A DNA stretch of 64,000 nucleotides from contig OX336397.1 in assembly GCA_946902985.2 (NCBI GenBank), positions 156,295,890 through 156,359,889 of the forward strand. The letters run 5' to 3'. The DNA is from Meconema thalassinum. Its lineage: Eukaryota > Arthropoda > Insecta > Orthoptera > Tettigoniidae. Each line of letters begins with the position of its first letter. Position 1 is the stretch's first letter. Position numbers and translations under genes: made by a program. The notes beneath the pieces are model-generated. The model saw only the letters and a program-made list of their open reading frames with translations, was not told the DNA's origin and searched no databases. Of the stretch, positions 10,003 to 21,523 are shown one piece after another.

Positions 10003-12700
10003 TCACACAGTCTTGTACATCAGCTTCATTCGTCGTTTCTTATTTTCTGCGAAAACGTCTATGATGTGTTCAAGGAATGCGGGCTCTGATGAAAGCTCAC
10101 TTTTTTTTTTCAATAGCCAATGAATTATACACGACAAGCGACTATTGCTCATAGAATTTCTAAGGTAGGTTTTAATTCTTTTCAGCGTGCTCATGCTGCG
10201 TTTACTACTAGCTGTAGTAGTTGGTTGGTTGGTTCTTAAGTTTAGGGGCTGCGACAACGCAGTCATGTAGCCCCGTGCACTTTGGGTGTGTGTAGAATCT
10301 GTCTGATAACCGGTGGTAATTGTGATGACTGTATTAGTGTGTGTTACCTGTTTTTTTAATTTAAGTACAGACTGCAACTTAGAATTTTTCAAATAGTTCC
10401 TACTTTTGCCGCTAAGCGCCACCGTCAACGACTACTAGGCCAAGTTCAGAACTTAAGTACTAGACGCCACCGCAGTCGGCTCTCGGCAACGAACGTAGAA
10501 ACCTAAGAGCGTTGTTTACATTCTTAACCTATCCAATTTAGCTTCACACAGGTGTAATTACTGGAAGGTTCTTTAACATGCCATAAATCTATGACATGCG
10601 ACCGCCGGCTTTACTTCCCCTCCGAACGAAGGCATACTGAGGGATTTTTAACGCTCTTAAAACATCCGACGACTTTGGCTGGGTTTGAACCCGCTATCTT
10701 GGGCATATAAGCTCAGCATGCTACCAACTACGCCATCGATAGCTGTAGTAGTTGGAATAGTCAGTACAAAGCGTAGTAGTTTAGTTACTTCCTGATAGAT
10801 GGAGTCAAGACCGTTCGTAACAAAATATTTTAAAATATCTTTTAGAGCTAAATGCTTTGTCTGATCTGCATAAACAATGTGAAGTTCATTTATAGTAATT
10901 GGTTAACATTAAAGAATGGATACTGTTTTACCAACAAAATCTAATTTGCTATGGGGGAATGTTTCGGTGTATTTTTAAACTTCATTTCCTTGTACTAACT
11001 CTATGGAATTTAGATGAGTACGATCTTCGAATCTACTTTTCATTTGAGCTGTTAGTGAATCTACTATTCCAAAAGTCAGCACTCTCAAAGTGTTCTTTTG
11101 ATTGCCATCATACATTACGTTTTCATTCAACTCGATGCTTTTTTTGAACGCATATGTCAGTGAGATCTTCATTTCTTAAGTTTTCTATGCTTTTGACGAC
11201 AGCCTCTTTCTCATTATGGTAAGTTACAATACTCACTGTCGATGATGGTAACAATTTGAAAATATGATCAGTGTAAAAGAAACAAGCTTCGAATACACAT
11301 AGGTAATATACAAAGATTGGGTCATCTATATGTTATTTGAGACCAATGGCACAGTTCACAGAATCGTCATCCCATTCACTATTTTCATCATAAATAATTT
11401 CATCAAAATACATTACAATTCTTGGAAATGTTTAATAATGGTGAAAACTGCCCTCGAATGAAAATTCCATCTCGTATTGATTGCTCGTGGAAGCTTAAAT
11501 CCTCTTTTGGTCAACAAAACTGTCCTTTTAGAAGATTTGCTGAAAAAACTGTGAAAAGCAGTCAAGGTACAGACAAACAAACGAACCTGATTTATTGTTT
11601 TTGAGCCATACAGGAGTACCAAATTTAATTGGTGGGCGTAACAATGGACGAAAAGAGCATATGGGCAAAACTGTTTCATTAGCTTTTGAACGCCTCCTTA
11701 TCAGCCTGCCATTACAGCTGCGCCATCGTATGTCTGGCTTACGCCTTTTTCTCCATTTACTTCCCAGTCAAGTAAAACTTTGTGCACGATTTCTGACAAT
11801 CCCGCAGCTGTTTTATTCTTGGTAACGTCATAAAAGCCGACGAATCTCTCCTCTATTCTATCATCCACACAATATCTAAATATTATGCTCATCTGGCTCT
11901 TACATGACACGTCTAATGTCTCATCCGATTGTATGGATAGAAAGGGGGATTCATTTATTTCGGATTTGATTTTTTTTCATTTAATGCAATTATTTTAACT
12001 CCTATCAAGTCATTTTGAATGTCTGGAGATGTTCCTTTTAATAATGATGATGACTCTAAATGGTCTCTAACTATCGATTCATTTTGAGCGAGCAGATTCA
12101 ACAATTGCAAATAATTACCCTTGTTAATAGAACTTTCATCTTCTCTATGCCCTCGGAAGGCTAGTTCTTGTGTACTGAGAAATACTACAGATTGAATGAG
12201 TCGTCGCGCATACTGCCTGTTTGAAGACACGATCTCATTATGTTTTACTGCTTGTAGTCGAGCAACTTCAGAAAATGCATGCTCAATGCGAGTTTTACCT
12301 AGCAGATGATATGCTTCACAATGTAACAAATGGTATTTTGAAAACTGGTGTTTTACAGCTTTGTTGTATTTTGAAGACTGGTGTTTTACAGCTTTGTTAA
12401 TTGAATTATTCAGGTCCGAAATTCCTTCTGTTGCACCATTCAGTATCTTTCGGCCCAAACATAAGGCAAACGTAACAAAACATTTTGTTTATTTCAACAC
12501 ACCCAGTTCGACAGGAAAACCTGTCATACCAAGAAAACTGAAAACTCCGTGTGCGATTTTTACCAGCTTCTTTAATTGATAAATTTGGCTTTGGTCTTTT
12601 TGTTTTTAATTCACATCGCTGTTCATATGATAAAGTGCTCAAAGGAGTTGCCTTTAGAAAATTAATAACATTCGAGTCCTGTGAACTTACTTCAGTCATA
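10003..12700 (-). pseudogene. hAT transposase, DUF4371 / hATC type, frameshifted
   Basis: In order on the minus strand: a TTF/MYM-type zinc-finger segment (RSFQFSWYDRF and KMFCYVCLMFG, about 12600-12450). Next a DUF4371-like segment (LAFRGHREDESSINKGNYLQLL, 12440-11960) and the first catalytic aspartate region SDETLDVSCKSQM (about 11920). Next TYDGAAVMAG (11710) and a CYAHQLNLVL helix (11640). Last the C-terminal dimerisation hATC segment KRSMSTLKRIKTYLRNSM (10200-10130) and the end IIDVFAENKKRRM. Frameshifts fall near 12450 and 11960. A 27-30-bp tandem duplication makes KAVKHQSSKYNKAVKHQFSKY. A SINE (10225-10740) splits the hATC segment; without it and one duplication copy the frame reads LTIPTTTASSKRSMS, the expected motif. 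Non-functional. Confidence 0.9.
10225..10740 (-). mobile_element. SINE type II (tRNA-derived), inserted in hAT transposase
   Basis: Flanked by a 15-bp duplication AGCTGTAGTAGTTGG at 10210-10224 and 10741-10755. Read on the minus strand it starts with a tRNA-like head: ATGGCGTAGTTGGTAGCATG (box A) and GGGTTCAAACCC (box B). The body includes CCTTCGGAGGGGAAGTAAAG-type sequence. It ends in CCAACCAACCAAC-type repeats. RNA polymerase III promoter elements are therefore inside the element. Related copies lie at 21900, 45495 and 62788. Confidence 0.9.
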
Positions 12701-13527
12701 TTGGCAGCATTAAACACACTCGCGCACAATTAAAATTAACTACACTTCTACAGTTCGAACTATCACTAGCGCAGCGATTGGGCCATTGAGTTAACAGAAC
12801 AGTGATCATACAAAGTTTACGCCAGTGGGTGTCAACCAGATAGGATTTATTTGGCACCATCGTTGTAGTACGTAATCTGTGGTTTACGCCAGCCAAACGC
12901 CGGCGTACGGAAGCACTTACCTTCCGAGAAGCAAGAATGAACTCGCGCATGCGCTGATCCGTGGCCTGGCCGGGGTGGTACATAGCTCTCGACGCCAAGA
13001 AGTTCTGGCGTACAAGAAAAGCAAAGCACAGCAGTGGACCGTGGCTGGGCTAAGACTAGTTATATGGTGGGTGCGGAAATAAAATAACTAAGCGCCATGT
13101 AATATGCTATCGCCGCATTTATATAAATTAAAAACGAATTTATATTTTACTCTTTGATGAATACACATTCTAATTTTTAAATCAGGGAACGCCCGGCGTA
13201 TCGGCGTATTATAGCGCTACGCCTCTGGTTGTGTCTATTATTGCCGACAATCTCATTTATAGGCTGGGGTGTCGTCAGCACCTCGCATACCCAGTTGCGT
13301 TACACATCGTATCTAGTTGAGCTGTTGCTTCTGTATGGTGTTGGGAGTGTGTCAAATGAATACTTCTTTAGATGAAGTGCAGGAACGGATCAGTTTACAT
13401 ATTTGTGTTGGTAAATATATTGTCAGGAAGTAATGAAAAATTGAGCTTAACAATTTGCATGCAGTACGAAACCAAAATATTAAGACTATGGGATTGGAAA
13501 TCAGTAAGGTATTTATTTTTATAACTG

Positions 13528-13861
13528 TAAGCCTCCGTGGATTAGGCGGCAGCACGCCGGCCTCTCACCGCTGGGTCCGTGGTTCAAATCCCGGTCACTC
13601 CATGTGAGATCTGTGCTGGACAAAGCGGAGGCAGACAGGTTTTTCTCCGGGTACTCCGGTTTTCCCTGTCAAAATTTCATTCCAGCAACACTCTCCACTA
13701 TCATTTCATTTCATCTGTCATTCATTTAATCATTGCCCCAGAGGAGTGCGTCAGGCCTCGGCAGCCGGCACAGTTCATATCCTCGCCGCTAGATGGGGGC
13801 TTCATTCATTCCATTCCTGACCCGGTCGGAGACTGGAAGCAGGCTGTGGATTTTCATTTTC
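13528..13861 (+). mobile_element. SINE type I (tRNA-derived) with 17-bp target duplication
   Basis: A perfect ATTTATTTTTATAACTG repeat flanks it at 13511-13527 and 13862-13878. The head GCCTCCGTGGATTAGGCGG and GGTTCAAATCCCGGTCACTCC gives box A and box B of a tRNA-derived promoter. The body runs TTTTTCTCCGGGTACTCCGG to CCGCTAGATGGGGGCTTCATT and ends GTGGATTTTCATTTTC. A second copy on the other strand is at 61901-62232. It is non-coding and needs LINE machinery to move. Confidence 0.93.
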
Positions 13862-14084
13862 ATTTATTTTTATAACTGTGGTGCCCAATATCTTATGATT
13901 ATATTTTAAAGTTAGAAATAAAGGTTGAATTTGGTATATTTGGTCTTTATTTAACATTTGTAAAAGAATAGTGCTAGTTTTAGTTGGGGTGTTGTGAGCA
14001 CCCCACCTACCCACTTGCATAACTCTTAGCCACATACCTAATTAAAGATTAACGATACTTGTCGTCTCATCACCGTATGATTAA

Positions 14085-14462
14085 AACCCACGCCACTGGA
14101 CAAGCTCTATAGCCTTACTGGTATTGCACACCCTGACATCCTTGGAGAGGTAGTGGCAAACAGTGAGAAGAAAAAGGCGCAAATTTCTCAAGCACACCCT
14201 TTATATGGATACCAACCAGCAAACTCACGACTAAAATGATGGAAATGTTTCCTCAGAGCAACAGAGGCTCTTGTTGGGACACCACAACAATCCCGAACTG
14301 ATCAATGGCGTGCAAGGTTTAACAGCCTTGAGGGTTGGCTCTCACCATGTGAAAAGTTACCCGCAAGCTACTCAGAGAAATGGATCACATGGAGATCGCT
14401 CAACAGACTATGGGCAGGAATTACCAAATGCAAGAGTAATTTAATGAAATGGGGTTTCAATG
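14085..14462 (+). pseudogene. LINE J fragment, piece 2 of 4
   Basis: Encodes PTPLDKLYSLTGIAHPDILG..., then ISQAHPLYGYQPANSRLK, one stop, and WITWRSLNRLWAGITKCKSN. This matches RPTPCDKLYCLAGIASPDIR, VSQAHPLFSIQPAHSRLK and AWTIWKSLNRMRSGVGRSKS of the minus-strand J copy. The piece ends at KWGFN followed by the TA target of the mariner-type element at 14465. Confidence 0.85.
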
Positions 14463-14593
14463 TACAGGGTCTTTCATAAAGTAAGAACGCCAAGCGGCGG
14501 TTTTGTTATCCGCTAGTGTGGTGGCCTTGACCGAGCTTGTGGCGAGCCGTGGCCCCCTGCTCTAAGCGTGTGTACAATCCTCTATGAAATACT

Positions 14594-17500
14594 AGCAGGT
14601 ACCCGCGGCTTCGCTCGCGTCATAGTCGTGTCATATTGGTATTCAAAACAATGCATGTTTAACCCCGTTAACACCCCTTTAGAACCTGAATATCCAAAAA
14701 TCCCTCCTTAGTAGACGTTTTCGACACACAACAAACATATCCCAAAATGGCATTCATCTAACTTTAAGAGTTTTGGTTGGTCGATGAGAGTGAATAAGCA
14801 AAAACCCTTCCTTAGTGGGCCTTTTTCTTCCCGAATTTCATCCCTCCCCATGGGCCCCTTAAAATGGATTTATGAAAAAAGCTGTCCAACACCTATTTAT
14901 ATATTTATTTTCAAGCTGATTGTTTTCCTTAGAGTTTCAAACTCTTCGCCTATGTCGTTTAAGAGATACACGCTCCGTAAGGAATATTTCAACCCCCACT
15001 TTTCATCCCTTTCACCTCATGATATACATCACACCGAAAATTCATTAGACACGTTTCAGATTATTTTTAATGATTAGTTTATATGCCAAGTATCACATCA
15101 CCAAATGAAACCACTCATGAGATATTGTTATTCAATGAAATGCACGTTAACCTTCTGAACACCCCTTTAGAACCTCAATATCCAAAAATCTTTCCCTAGT
15201 GGACGTTTTCGACATACAATGAACATATCCCCAAAATTTCATGTTTCTAACTTCAATAATGTTGGCTCGGCGATGATGAGTGAGTAAGTCAGTCAGGACA
15301 TTTTCTTTCATTTATTTTTCAGAATTTCACCCCTTCCCATGAACCCCATAAATTGGATTTATGAAAACAACGGTCTAACACCTATATACTTATTTTTAAG
15401 CTGATTTTTTTCCGCTGAATTTCAAACTTCTCGCCTATGTCGTTTAAGAGATACACGCTCCGTTAAGATTCCTTCAACTCACAATTTTTACCCCTTTCAC
15501 GTCATAATATACACCACATCGATAAACCCTTAGACATATGTCTGCGTATTTTTAATGTTTAGTTTATATGCCAAATATCACATCCCATAATGAAACAACT
15601 CATGAGATATTGTTATTGAATGAAATGCACGTTTGCCCCCTTAACACCTCTTTAGAACCCGAATAAACAAAAATCCTTCCTTAGTGGACGTTTCCGGCAT
15701 ACAGCGAACATATTCCCAAAATTTTATGTTTTCAACTTCAATAGTTTTCGCTGGGCGATGATGAGTGAATATCCAAAAATCCTTCCTTAGTTGACTTCTT
15801 TCCCCAGAATGCCACCCCTCCCCATGGGCCCCTTAAATTGGATTTATGAAAAACCGGTCGAACACCTATATATGATTTATTAATCTCATGTAATTTATTT
15901 CAGGATTAGGGCATAACCCATCTCTTTTGGGTACATTCGTGTTGACCGACTGAAAAGCACTAAACTCTTGTTTACTAAGGCAACACTGAAAATATGGCTT
16001 CAAACACCACAACCTATATATTTATTTATTTATTTTTAAGGTGATTGTTTTCCTCTGAGTTTCAAACTCCTCGCTATGTCGTTTAGGAGATACTTGATCC
16101 GATAGGAATCCTTCAACCCCCACTTTTCACCCCTTCCACCTCATAATATACACCACATCGAAAAACCCTCAGACACGTGTCTTCTTATTATTAATGATGA
16201 GTTATATGCCGAGTATCACATCCCCCAATGAAACCAATCGGGAGATATGGTTATTCAATGAAATGCAGGTCTACTCCCTTAAACCCCGATAGAACCTGAA
16301 TATCCAAATATCCTTCCTTAGTGGACGTTTTCGACATACTACGAACATAACCCCAAAATGTCATGTTTCTAACCTGAATATTATTGGCTGGGCGATGATG
16401 AGCGAGTGAGTCAGTCAGGACATTTTCTTCCATTAATTTTTCAGAATTTTACCCCTCCCTTGAACTCCTTAAATTGGATTTCTGAAAAACAAAAACGGTC
16501 GAACACCTATTTACTTATTTTTAAGCGGTTTTTTCCTGAGTTTGATGAGTGAGTGAGTCAATCAGTTAGGACACTTTCTTTCCTGTCTTTTTTTCAGAAT
16601 TTTACTCGTCCCCATTGGTCCCTTAAATTGGATTTATGAAAAAACCGTCGAACACCTATTTACTTATATTTCAAGCCGAATTTTATTTGCTGAATTTCAA
16701 ACTTCTCGCCTATGTCGTTTAAGAGATACACGCTCCGTTAAGAATCCATCAACCCCCAATTTTCACCCCTTTCACCTCATAATGTACACCAGATCGATAA
16801 ACCCTTAGACATATGTCTGCTTATTTTTAATAATTAGTTTATATGCCCAATATCACATCCCGAAATGAAACAACTCATGAGATATTGTTATTCAATGAGA
16901 TGCACGTTTACCCCCTTAACACCTCTTTAGAACCCGAATAAACAACAAGATGTTCAGTAAAGAACATATAGCCTACTTTCTCCTAAATGCGTGGGTATTG
17001 TTATAACTCTTTGTCCTTTTCAAGGAGTATAATTGAATGTTGTTTGTAGTATCTTGTTGAAATACAACGTGTTATACGGATATTAAACATGAATATGAGG
17101 TGCCCTCTGTTGGTGCTACATCTGTACAAAATTTCTTTCAATTCGGTTTCATCGTGTTTGAATTGATAATGTGAATCGATTTGCACACATGCATGGCCGC
17201 TATCTGCAAACAATTGGGCCGATGACCTTGTCGTTTGGTTAAAATATGCCTCCCACATACCGTAAAGGTATGTTGTTGCAAAATTTAGTAGAGATCGGCT
17301 GATTAGGTTGGTCGTAATTTGATTTAAGCTTTTAACATTTGGGTGGCCGCCATTACGTTTCCGTCAATATGGCGACGATATAAAATAAGACACTAAGTTT
17401 CCTTTTGCAAGTGCTACCTCTGTATCAAATTTCGTTCAATTCGGTTTCACCGTGTTTGAATTGATAGGGGGAATCGATTTGCATACATACATGGCCGCTA

Positions 17501-18429
17501 TCTGCAAACAATTCGGCCGATGACTTTGTCGTTTGGTCAAAATATGCCTCCCACATAAAGGTATGTTGTTGCAAAATTTAGTAGAGATCAGCTAATTAGT
17601 TTGGTGGTAATTTGATTTAAGCTTTTAACATTTGGGTGGCCGCCATTACGTTTCCGTCAAGATGGTAGCGATATAAAACATGACACTGAGGTCTCCTTTG
17701 CTACAACTACATCTGTACCTAATTTCGTTTAATTTGGTTTCACCGTGTTTGAATAGATAGGAGAATCGATTTGCACTCATACATGGCCGCCATTCGCAAA
17801 TTATTGGGCTGATGACAATATAGTTCAGTCAAAATATTCTTCTTACATAAAGGTATAATGTTGCAATATTTGGTGGAGATCGGATGATTAGGTTGGTCGT
17901 AATTTGATTTAAGCGTTTAACATTTGGGTGGACGCCATTACGTTTTCGTCAAGATGGCGGCGATACAAAACATGACACTGAGTTGCCCATTACTTGTGTT
18001 ACCTCTGCACCAAATTTCGTTCAATACGGTTTTACCGTGATTGAATTGATAGGGGGAATCTATTTGCACACAAACATGGCCGCCATCCAAAAACTGTTGG
18101 ACTGATGACCTTGTAATTTGGTCAAAGGATGCTTCCCACATAATCGTATGTTGCTGCAAAATTTGGTAGAGATCAATTGATTAGATAAGTCGTAATTTGA
18201 TTTAAGCCTTGAACATTTGGGTGGCCGCCATTACGTTTCCATAAAGATGGCGGCGATATACGACATGACACTGAGGTGCCCTTTGCTAGTGCTACCTCTG
18301 TACCAAATTTCGTTCAATTCAGTTTCACCGTGTTCGAACTGATAGGGGGGAGGGGGGACAGAAATTCAGAGTGCACACACTCACTCACACACACACACAC
18401 ACACAAACTCTCTCTCTCTCACACACTAA

Positions 18430-18467
<38 letters not shown>

Positions 18468-19955
18468 GACACACAATTTTTCGCCCTGTGTTGATCTCAT
18501 AAGTCTACTTTCATTTTTTGCAAAAATCGAAAGTAGGCTAAAAATCCTTCCTTAGTGGACGTTTTCGACATACAGCGAACATCTTACCAAAATTTTATGT
18601 TTTGAACTTGAATAGTTTTTGCTGGGCGATGATGAATGAGTGAGTCAGTCAGGATATTTTCTTTCATTTTTTTTTCAGAATTTCACCCCTCCCCATGGGC
18701 CCCTTAAATTGGATTCATGAAAAAAAACGCTCGAACACCTATTAACTTATTTTTAAGCTGTCATTTTCCCCTGAGTTTGATGAGTGAGTGAGTCAGTCAG
18801 TCAGTTAGGACACTTTCTCTCCTTTTTCTTTCCAGAATTCCACCCCACCCCATTGGCCCCTTCAATTGAATTTATGAAAAAAAAAAACGGTCGAACAACT
18901 ATTTAATTATTTTTAAGCTGATTTTTCCCGCTGTGTTTCAAACTTCTCGCCTATGTCATTTAAGATATACACGCTCCGTTAGGAATCCTTCAACCCCCAC
19001 TTTTCACCCCTTTCACCGCATAATATACACCACATCGAAAAAACCCTTAGATACATGTCTGCTTATTTTTAATGATTATCGTAGTTTATATGCCGAGTAT
19101 CACATCCACAAATGAAACCGCTCGTGAGATATTGTTACTTAACGAAATGCAGGTTTAACCCCTTTAAGACCCCTTAAAACCTGAATATCCGAAAATCCTT
19201 CCTTAGTGTACATTTTTGACATTCAACGAACATATCCCCAAATTGTCATGTTTCTAACTTCAATAATTTGGACTGGTCGAGGATGAGTGAGTGAGTCAAG
19301 ACATTTTCATTCATTTCTTTTTTTCAGAATTTCACCCCTCCCCATAAACCCCTTAAATTGTATTTATGAAAACAACTGTCGAACACCTATTTACTTATTT
19401 TTAACCTATTTTTTTCCTGAGTCTGATGAGTGAGTGAGTGAGTCGATCAGTTAGTAGGACACGTTCTTTTCTGTTTATTGCCCCCCATAATTTTACCCCT
19501 CCCCTTGGGCCCCTTAAATTGGATTTATGAAAAAACGACCGAACACCTATTTACTTATTTTTTGAGCTGATTTTTTCCGCTGAGTTTCAAACTCCTCGCC
19601 TATGTCGCTTAAGAGATACACGCTCCGTTAAGAATCCTTTAACCCCCACTTTTCACCCCTTTCACCTCATGATATACACCACATGGAAAAACCCTCAGAC
19701 ACGTGTCTTCTTATTTTTGATGATGAGTTTATATGCCGAGTATCACATCCCTCAATGAAACCAAGCCGGAGATATTGTTATTCAATGAAATGCAGGTGTA
19801 CCCCCTTAACACCCCTTTAGAACCTGAATATCCAAAAATATTTCCTTAGTGGGCGTTTTCGACTTACAACGAACATATCCCCAAAATTTGTTGTTTCTAA
19901 CTTTAATAGTTTAGGCTGGGCGATGATGAGTCAGTCAGTCAGTACACTTGATTTT
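14594..19955 (+). repeat. Family D tandem block (units about 500-640 bp)
   Basis: Opens with TACTAGCAGGTACCCGCGGC and TTCGCTCGCG. The phrase ATGCC.A.TATCACATCC recurs near 15075, 15571, 16208, 16843, 19093 and 19733, that is units of about 500-640 bp once the family A insertion is removed. Other repeated phrases are CCTTCCTTAGTGGACG, CCCCATGGGCCCCTTAAATTG and GTTTAAGAGATACACGCTCC, plus GAGTGAGTGAGTCAGTCAG tracts. It ends near ACTTGATTTTATATA. There is no coding frame beyond chance length. Related ends (GCGGGCGAAGCCGCG) are at 47283-47318 and similar sequence occurs at 63720-64000. Confidence 0.8.
16946..18540 (+). mobile_element. Family A hairpin-ended tandem-unit element, copy 2
   Basis: Begins CAAGATGTTCAGTAAAGAAC then ATATAGCCTACTTTC. 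It has about five units of 290-292 bp (CAAATTTCGTTCAATTCGG near 17425, 17720, 18010 and 18300), then a (CA)n/(CT)n tract at 18370-18475. It ends AAGTCTACTTTCATTTTTTG then CAAAAATCGAAAGTAGGCTA, a hairpin. It sits inside the D block. The sister unit reads GAATAAACAAAAATCC uninterrupted, so the insertion went into an A-run with no duplication longer than one or two A. Confidence 0.88.
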
Positions 19956-19965
19956 ATATAAGAGA

Positions 19966-20274
19966 TTACCTTATAAAAGTTGCTGGAAGTGTCGTCCTTC
20001 CTGGGTTATACAGGCATTGTATCTGGTAACCACATTTTGGCTGACGCGAGTTAGTCATGCCACTGTATTTTTTCTGATTTTTTATTTTGTGTTTTTTATT
20101 GAGCACTGAACCAGTAGTGTCAAAGTTATTTACAATTACGTGAATCTGTGCTAGTGAAGGTGGCACTTCATCAGGAAATTGCTGAACAAATGCATCACGT
20201 ACCCGCCGAGCCGAATCGTAATTAAAATAAATTTTACATACAAAAATACGATGTTGCAATGATAACTGTCTCAA
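19966..20274 (-). pseudogene. Mariner-type transposase: N-terminal HTH joined to C-terminal tail by deletion
   Basis: The first 70 residues (LQHRIFVCKIYFNYDSARRV..FVQQFPDEVPP..IHVIVNNFDTTGSV) match the DUF4817-type helix-turn-helix domain that opens many insect mariner-type transposases. After KNQKKYSG the frame changes. In another frame the following DNA reads LTRVSQNVVTRYNACITQEG, then RHFQQLL and a stop, the usual end of such transposases. The whole catalytic core is missing, so an internal deletion fused the two ends. The element could move only with a transposase from another copy. Confidence 0.8.
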
Positions 20275-20466
20275 GATGTTAGCAGCTGTGGTTCAGACTG
20301 GCGACTGACAACACCTGCACGCTTATTGCAAGGTCAAGTTTGTGCTATGCGCGCGCTTTCAATACTACAGCAGGGGCCGTGGTGCGTCACAAGCTCGGTC
20401 AAGCCGGCTTCAGCAGCGGATGACAAAACCGCCGCTCGCCGTCCTTACTTTATATGAAAGACCCTG

Positions 20467-20581
20467 TAGAGTCGCCGCTGTGTGAATGTGGTGTAATGCC
20501 GACTTCCTCCCACCTGCTCCAGGGTAGCCTCTGCCCAACTTGCACATTGGAAGACTTGGTACGTGCAACACCACATGCAAT
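20467..20581 (+). pseudogene. LINE J fragment, piece 3 of 4
   Basis: Encodes VESPLCECGVMPTSSHLLQG, SLCP and LEDLVRATPHAI, matching the cysteine/histidine motif at the C-terminus of J (VLCECGEEQTMGHLLQCSLC). It ends at ATGCAAT (20575-20581), the target of the next LINE insertion. Confidence 0.85.
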
Positions 20582-21523
20582 CTTTCTTCTTCTTAGCGTG
20601 CATGTCCGTTTCGGCCGCTGGCGATCAGCATGGCTATTGTGGCTTTATCTCTGGCAATTCGGAACAATTCTTCAGAGCTTTTGTTGAACCAGGTTCTAGG
20701 GTTGTCGAGCCAGGAAATTCTCCTTATACCGGGCGATCTCTTTCCTTCTATTTTTCCTTGTGGTATAAGTTGAAGCAGCACATACCTTTTTTGCTTCCTC
20801 ATAATTTGAGCAAGGTACTGTAGAAGAGCAAAATACAGACCAGTGAGATGAGGTTCTTGAGAAGCAGTATTGGAGCTACAAAGATGGACAGGATAAGAAA
20901 TGACAGGACCAGAGAATTAATGAAGGAAGAACCATTACAGGATGGTATAGAGAAATCTAGACTTAGATGGTATGGACACGTAAAACGAATGGAGGAGAAG
21001 GGGATACCCAGGAGGATACACGAGACGAAGTAGGAAGGAATGAGACCGAGAGGAAGACCGAGAGACAGGTGGTTGAAGGGGGTGAAAGAAAGCGTGAAGA
21101 AGAGAGGAGAAGACTGGACAAGGGTGGAGGCTGAGAGATGGTGGGAATACAGAAGACGTTGGAGAGGCTTGTGTTCCAAACAGACCCGGCCAGTGGTTGG
21201 AAACTGTGCAAGATGATGATGATTATGATGATGATACTGTAGTTTACGACACTTAATGGTGTTGATCAGTTCTGGTCTTTTATCAACTATCCGTAGAACT
21301 TCCTGATTTGAATCTTGATGAATCCAGGATATTCTCAGTATTCTTCATTAAAGCCATAGTTCAAAGGCTTCAAGTCTAACAGTGGTATACTTTGTAAGGG
21401 TCCATGTTTCTACACCATACAAGGGAACTGAGGACACATAGCACCTGAGGAGCTGGTGTTCATGGTAAGATCATGGCTTTCGAAAATTGAGCTCATTGAG
21501 TTGAAAGCACTCCTCGCCTTTCA
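20582..21523 (-). mobile_element. 5'-truncated LINE (R) inserted in LINE J
   Basis: Flanked by ATGCAAT at 20575-20581 and 21524-21530. On the minus strand it encodes the C-terminal region of a non-LTR polyprotein, with frameshifts: ISWIHQDSNQEVLRIVDKRP before the inner insertion and LAQIMRKQKRYVLLQLIPQG, then ISWLDNPRTWFN, after it. A GAAGAAGAAAG tail lies at its 3' end. The reverse transcriptase palm is absent. It contains the LINE tail 20824-21234. Confidence 0.8.
20824..21234 (+). mobile_element. 5'-truncated LINE tail with (GAT)n end
   Basis: An 8-bp duplication TACTGTAG lies at 20816-20823 and 21235-21242. The frame reads FLRSSIGATKMDRIRNDRTR, LRWYGHVKRMEEKGIPRRI, a stop, then RPRGRPRDRWLKGVKESVKK. 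This is the basic C-terminus common in non-LTR retrotransposons downstream of RT. The 3' end is GATGATGATGATTATGATGA, a microsatellite tail. The insertion splits the older LINE R; deleting it restores LAQ next to KLQY in that frame. Confidence 0.88.

Larger units (their letters stand above)
9898..13227 (-). mobile_element. hAT element with decayed transposase
   Basis: The left end reads CAGTGGCGTAGCG and the right end reads CGCTACGCCTCTG, an inverted pair with one mismatch. An exact 8-bp duplication GTTGTGTC lies at 9890-9897 and 13228-13235. The interior carries, on the minus strand, a transposase of the zinc-finger/DUF4371/hATC type broken by frameshifts and a SINE. At 3.3 kb the element is full length for its class, so decay came from point changes and the SINE rather than internal deletion. 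Confidence 0.9.
9739..14084. mobile_element. Element X, unclassified insertion in LINE J
   Basis: Its own sequence is 9739-9889 plus 13236-13527 plus 13879-14084; the rest is nested younger insertions. The left part has AACTGG.TATGTGGGGTGCTGA. Related inverted motifs are at 13262-13300 (GGGGTGTCGTCAGCACCTCGC) and 13985-14020 (GGGGTGTTGTGAGCACCCCAC), so motif-bearing ends face each other. I find no coding sequence and no clear target duplication. The edges are set by where LINE J homology stops and restarts, so they are accurate only to about 20 bp on the left. Confidence 0.5.
14465..20466 (-). mobile_element. Mariner-type element (6 kb with nested inserts)
   Basis: Ends are CAGGGTCTTTCATAAAGTAA on the left and, read inward, CAGGGTCTTTCATATAAAGT on the right. 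Inverted similarity continues for about 130 bp (AGCGGCGGTTTTGT.ATCCGCT, CTTGACCGAGCTTGTG). TA flanks it at 14463-14464 and 20467-20468. Removing the element and one TA restores LINE J in frame (GFNVESPLCECG), which fixes both boundaries exactly. Its own DNA is 14465-14593 and about 19956-20466; the rest is a tandem-repeat block and a family A element. Confidence 0.92.

Noticed and set aside
12696..12998. 100-codon minus-strand frame upstream of hAT transposase
   Set aside because: Lies in the hAT 5' region, has no domain, and is out of frame with the zinc-finger start.
13528..13600. tRNA gene-like sequence with box A and box B
   Set aside because: It is the head of a SINE with a 17-bp target duplication and a second copy at 61901-62232; the acceptor stem is not maintained.
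14081..14098. CCCACGCCACTG looks like a hAT right end pairing with CAGTGGCG at 9898
   Set aside because: The sequence is LINE J coding (PTPLDK), flanking bases do not match, and the true hAT right end with the GTTGTGTC duplication is at 13227.
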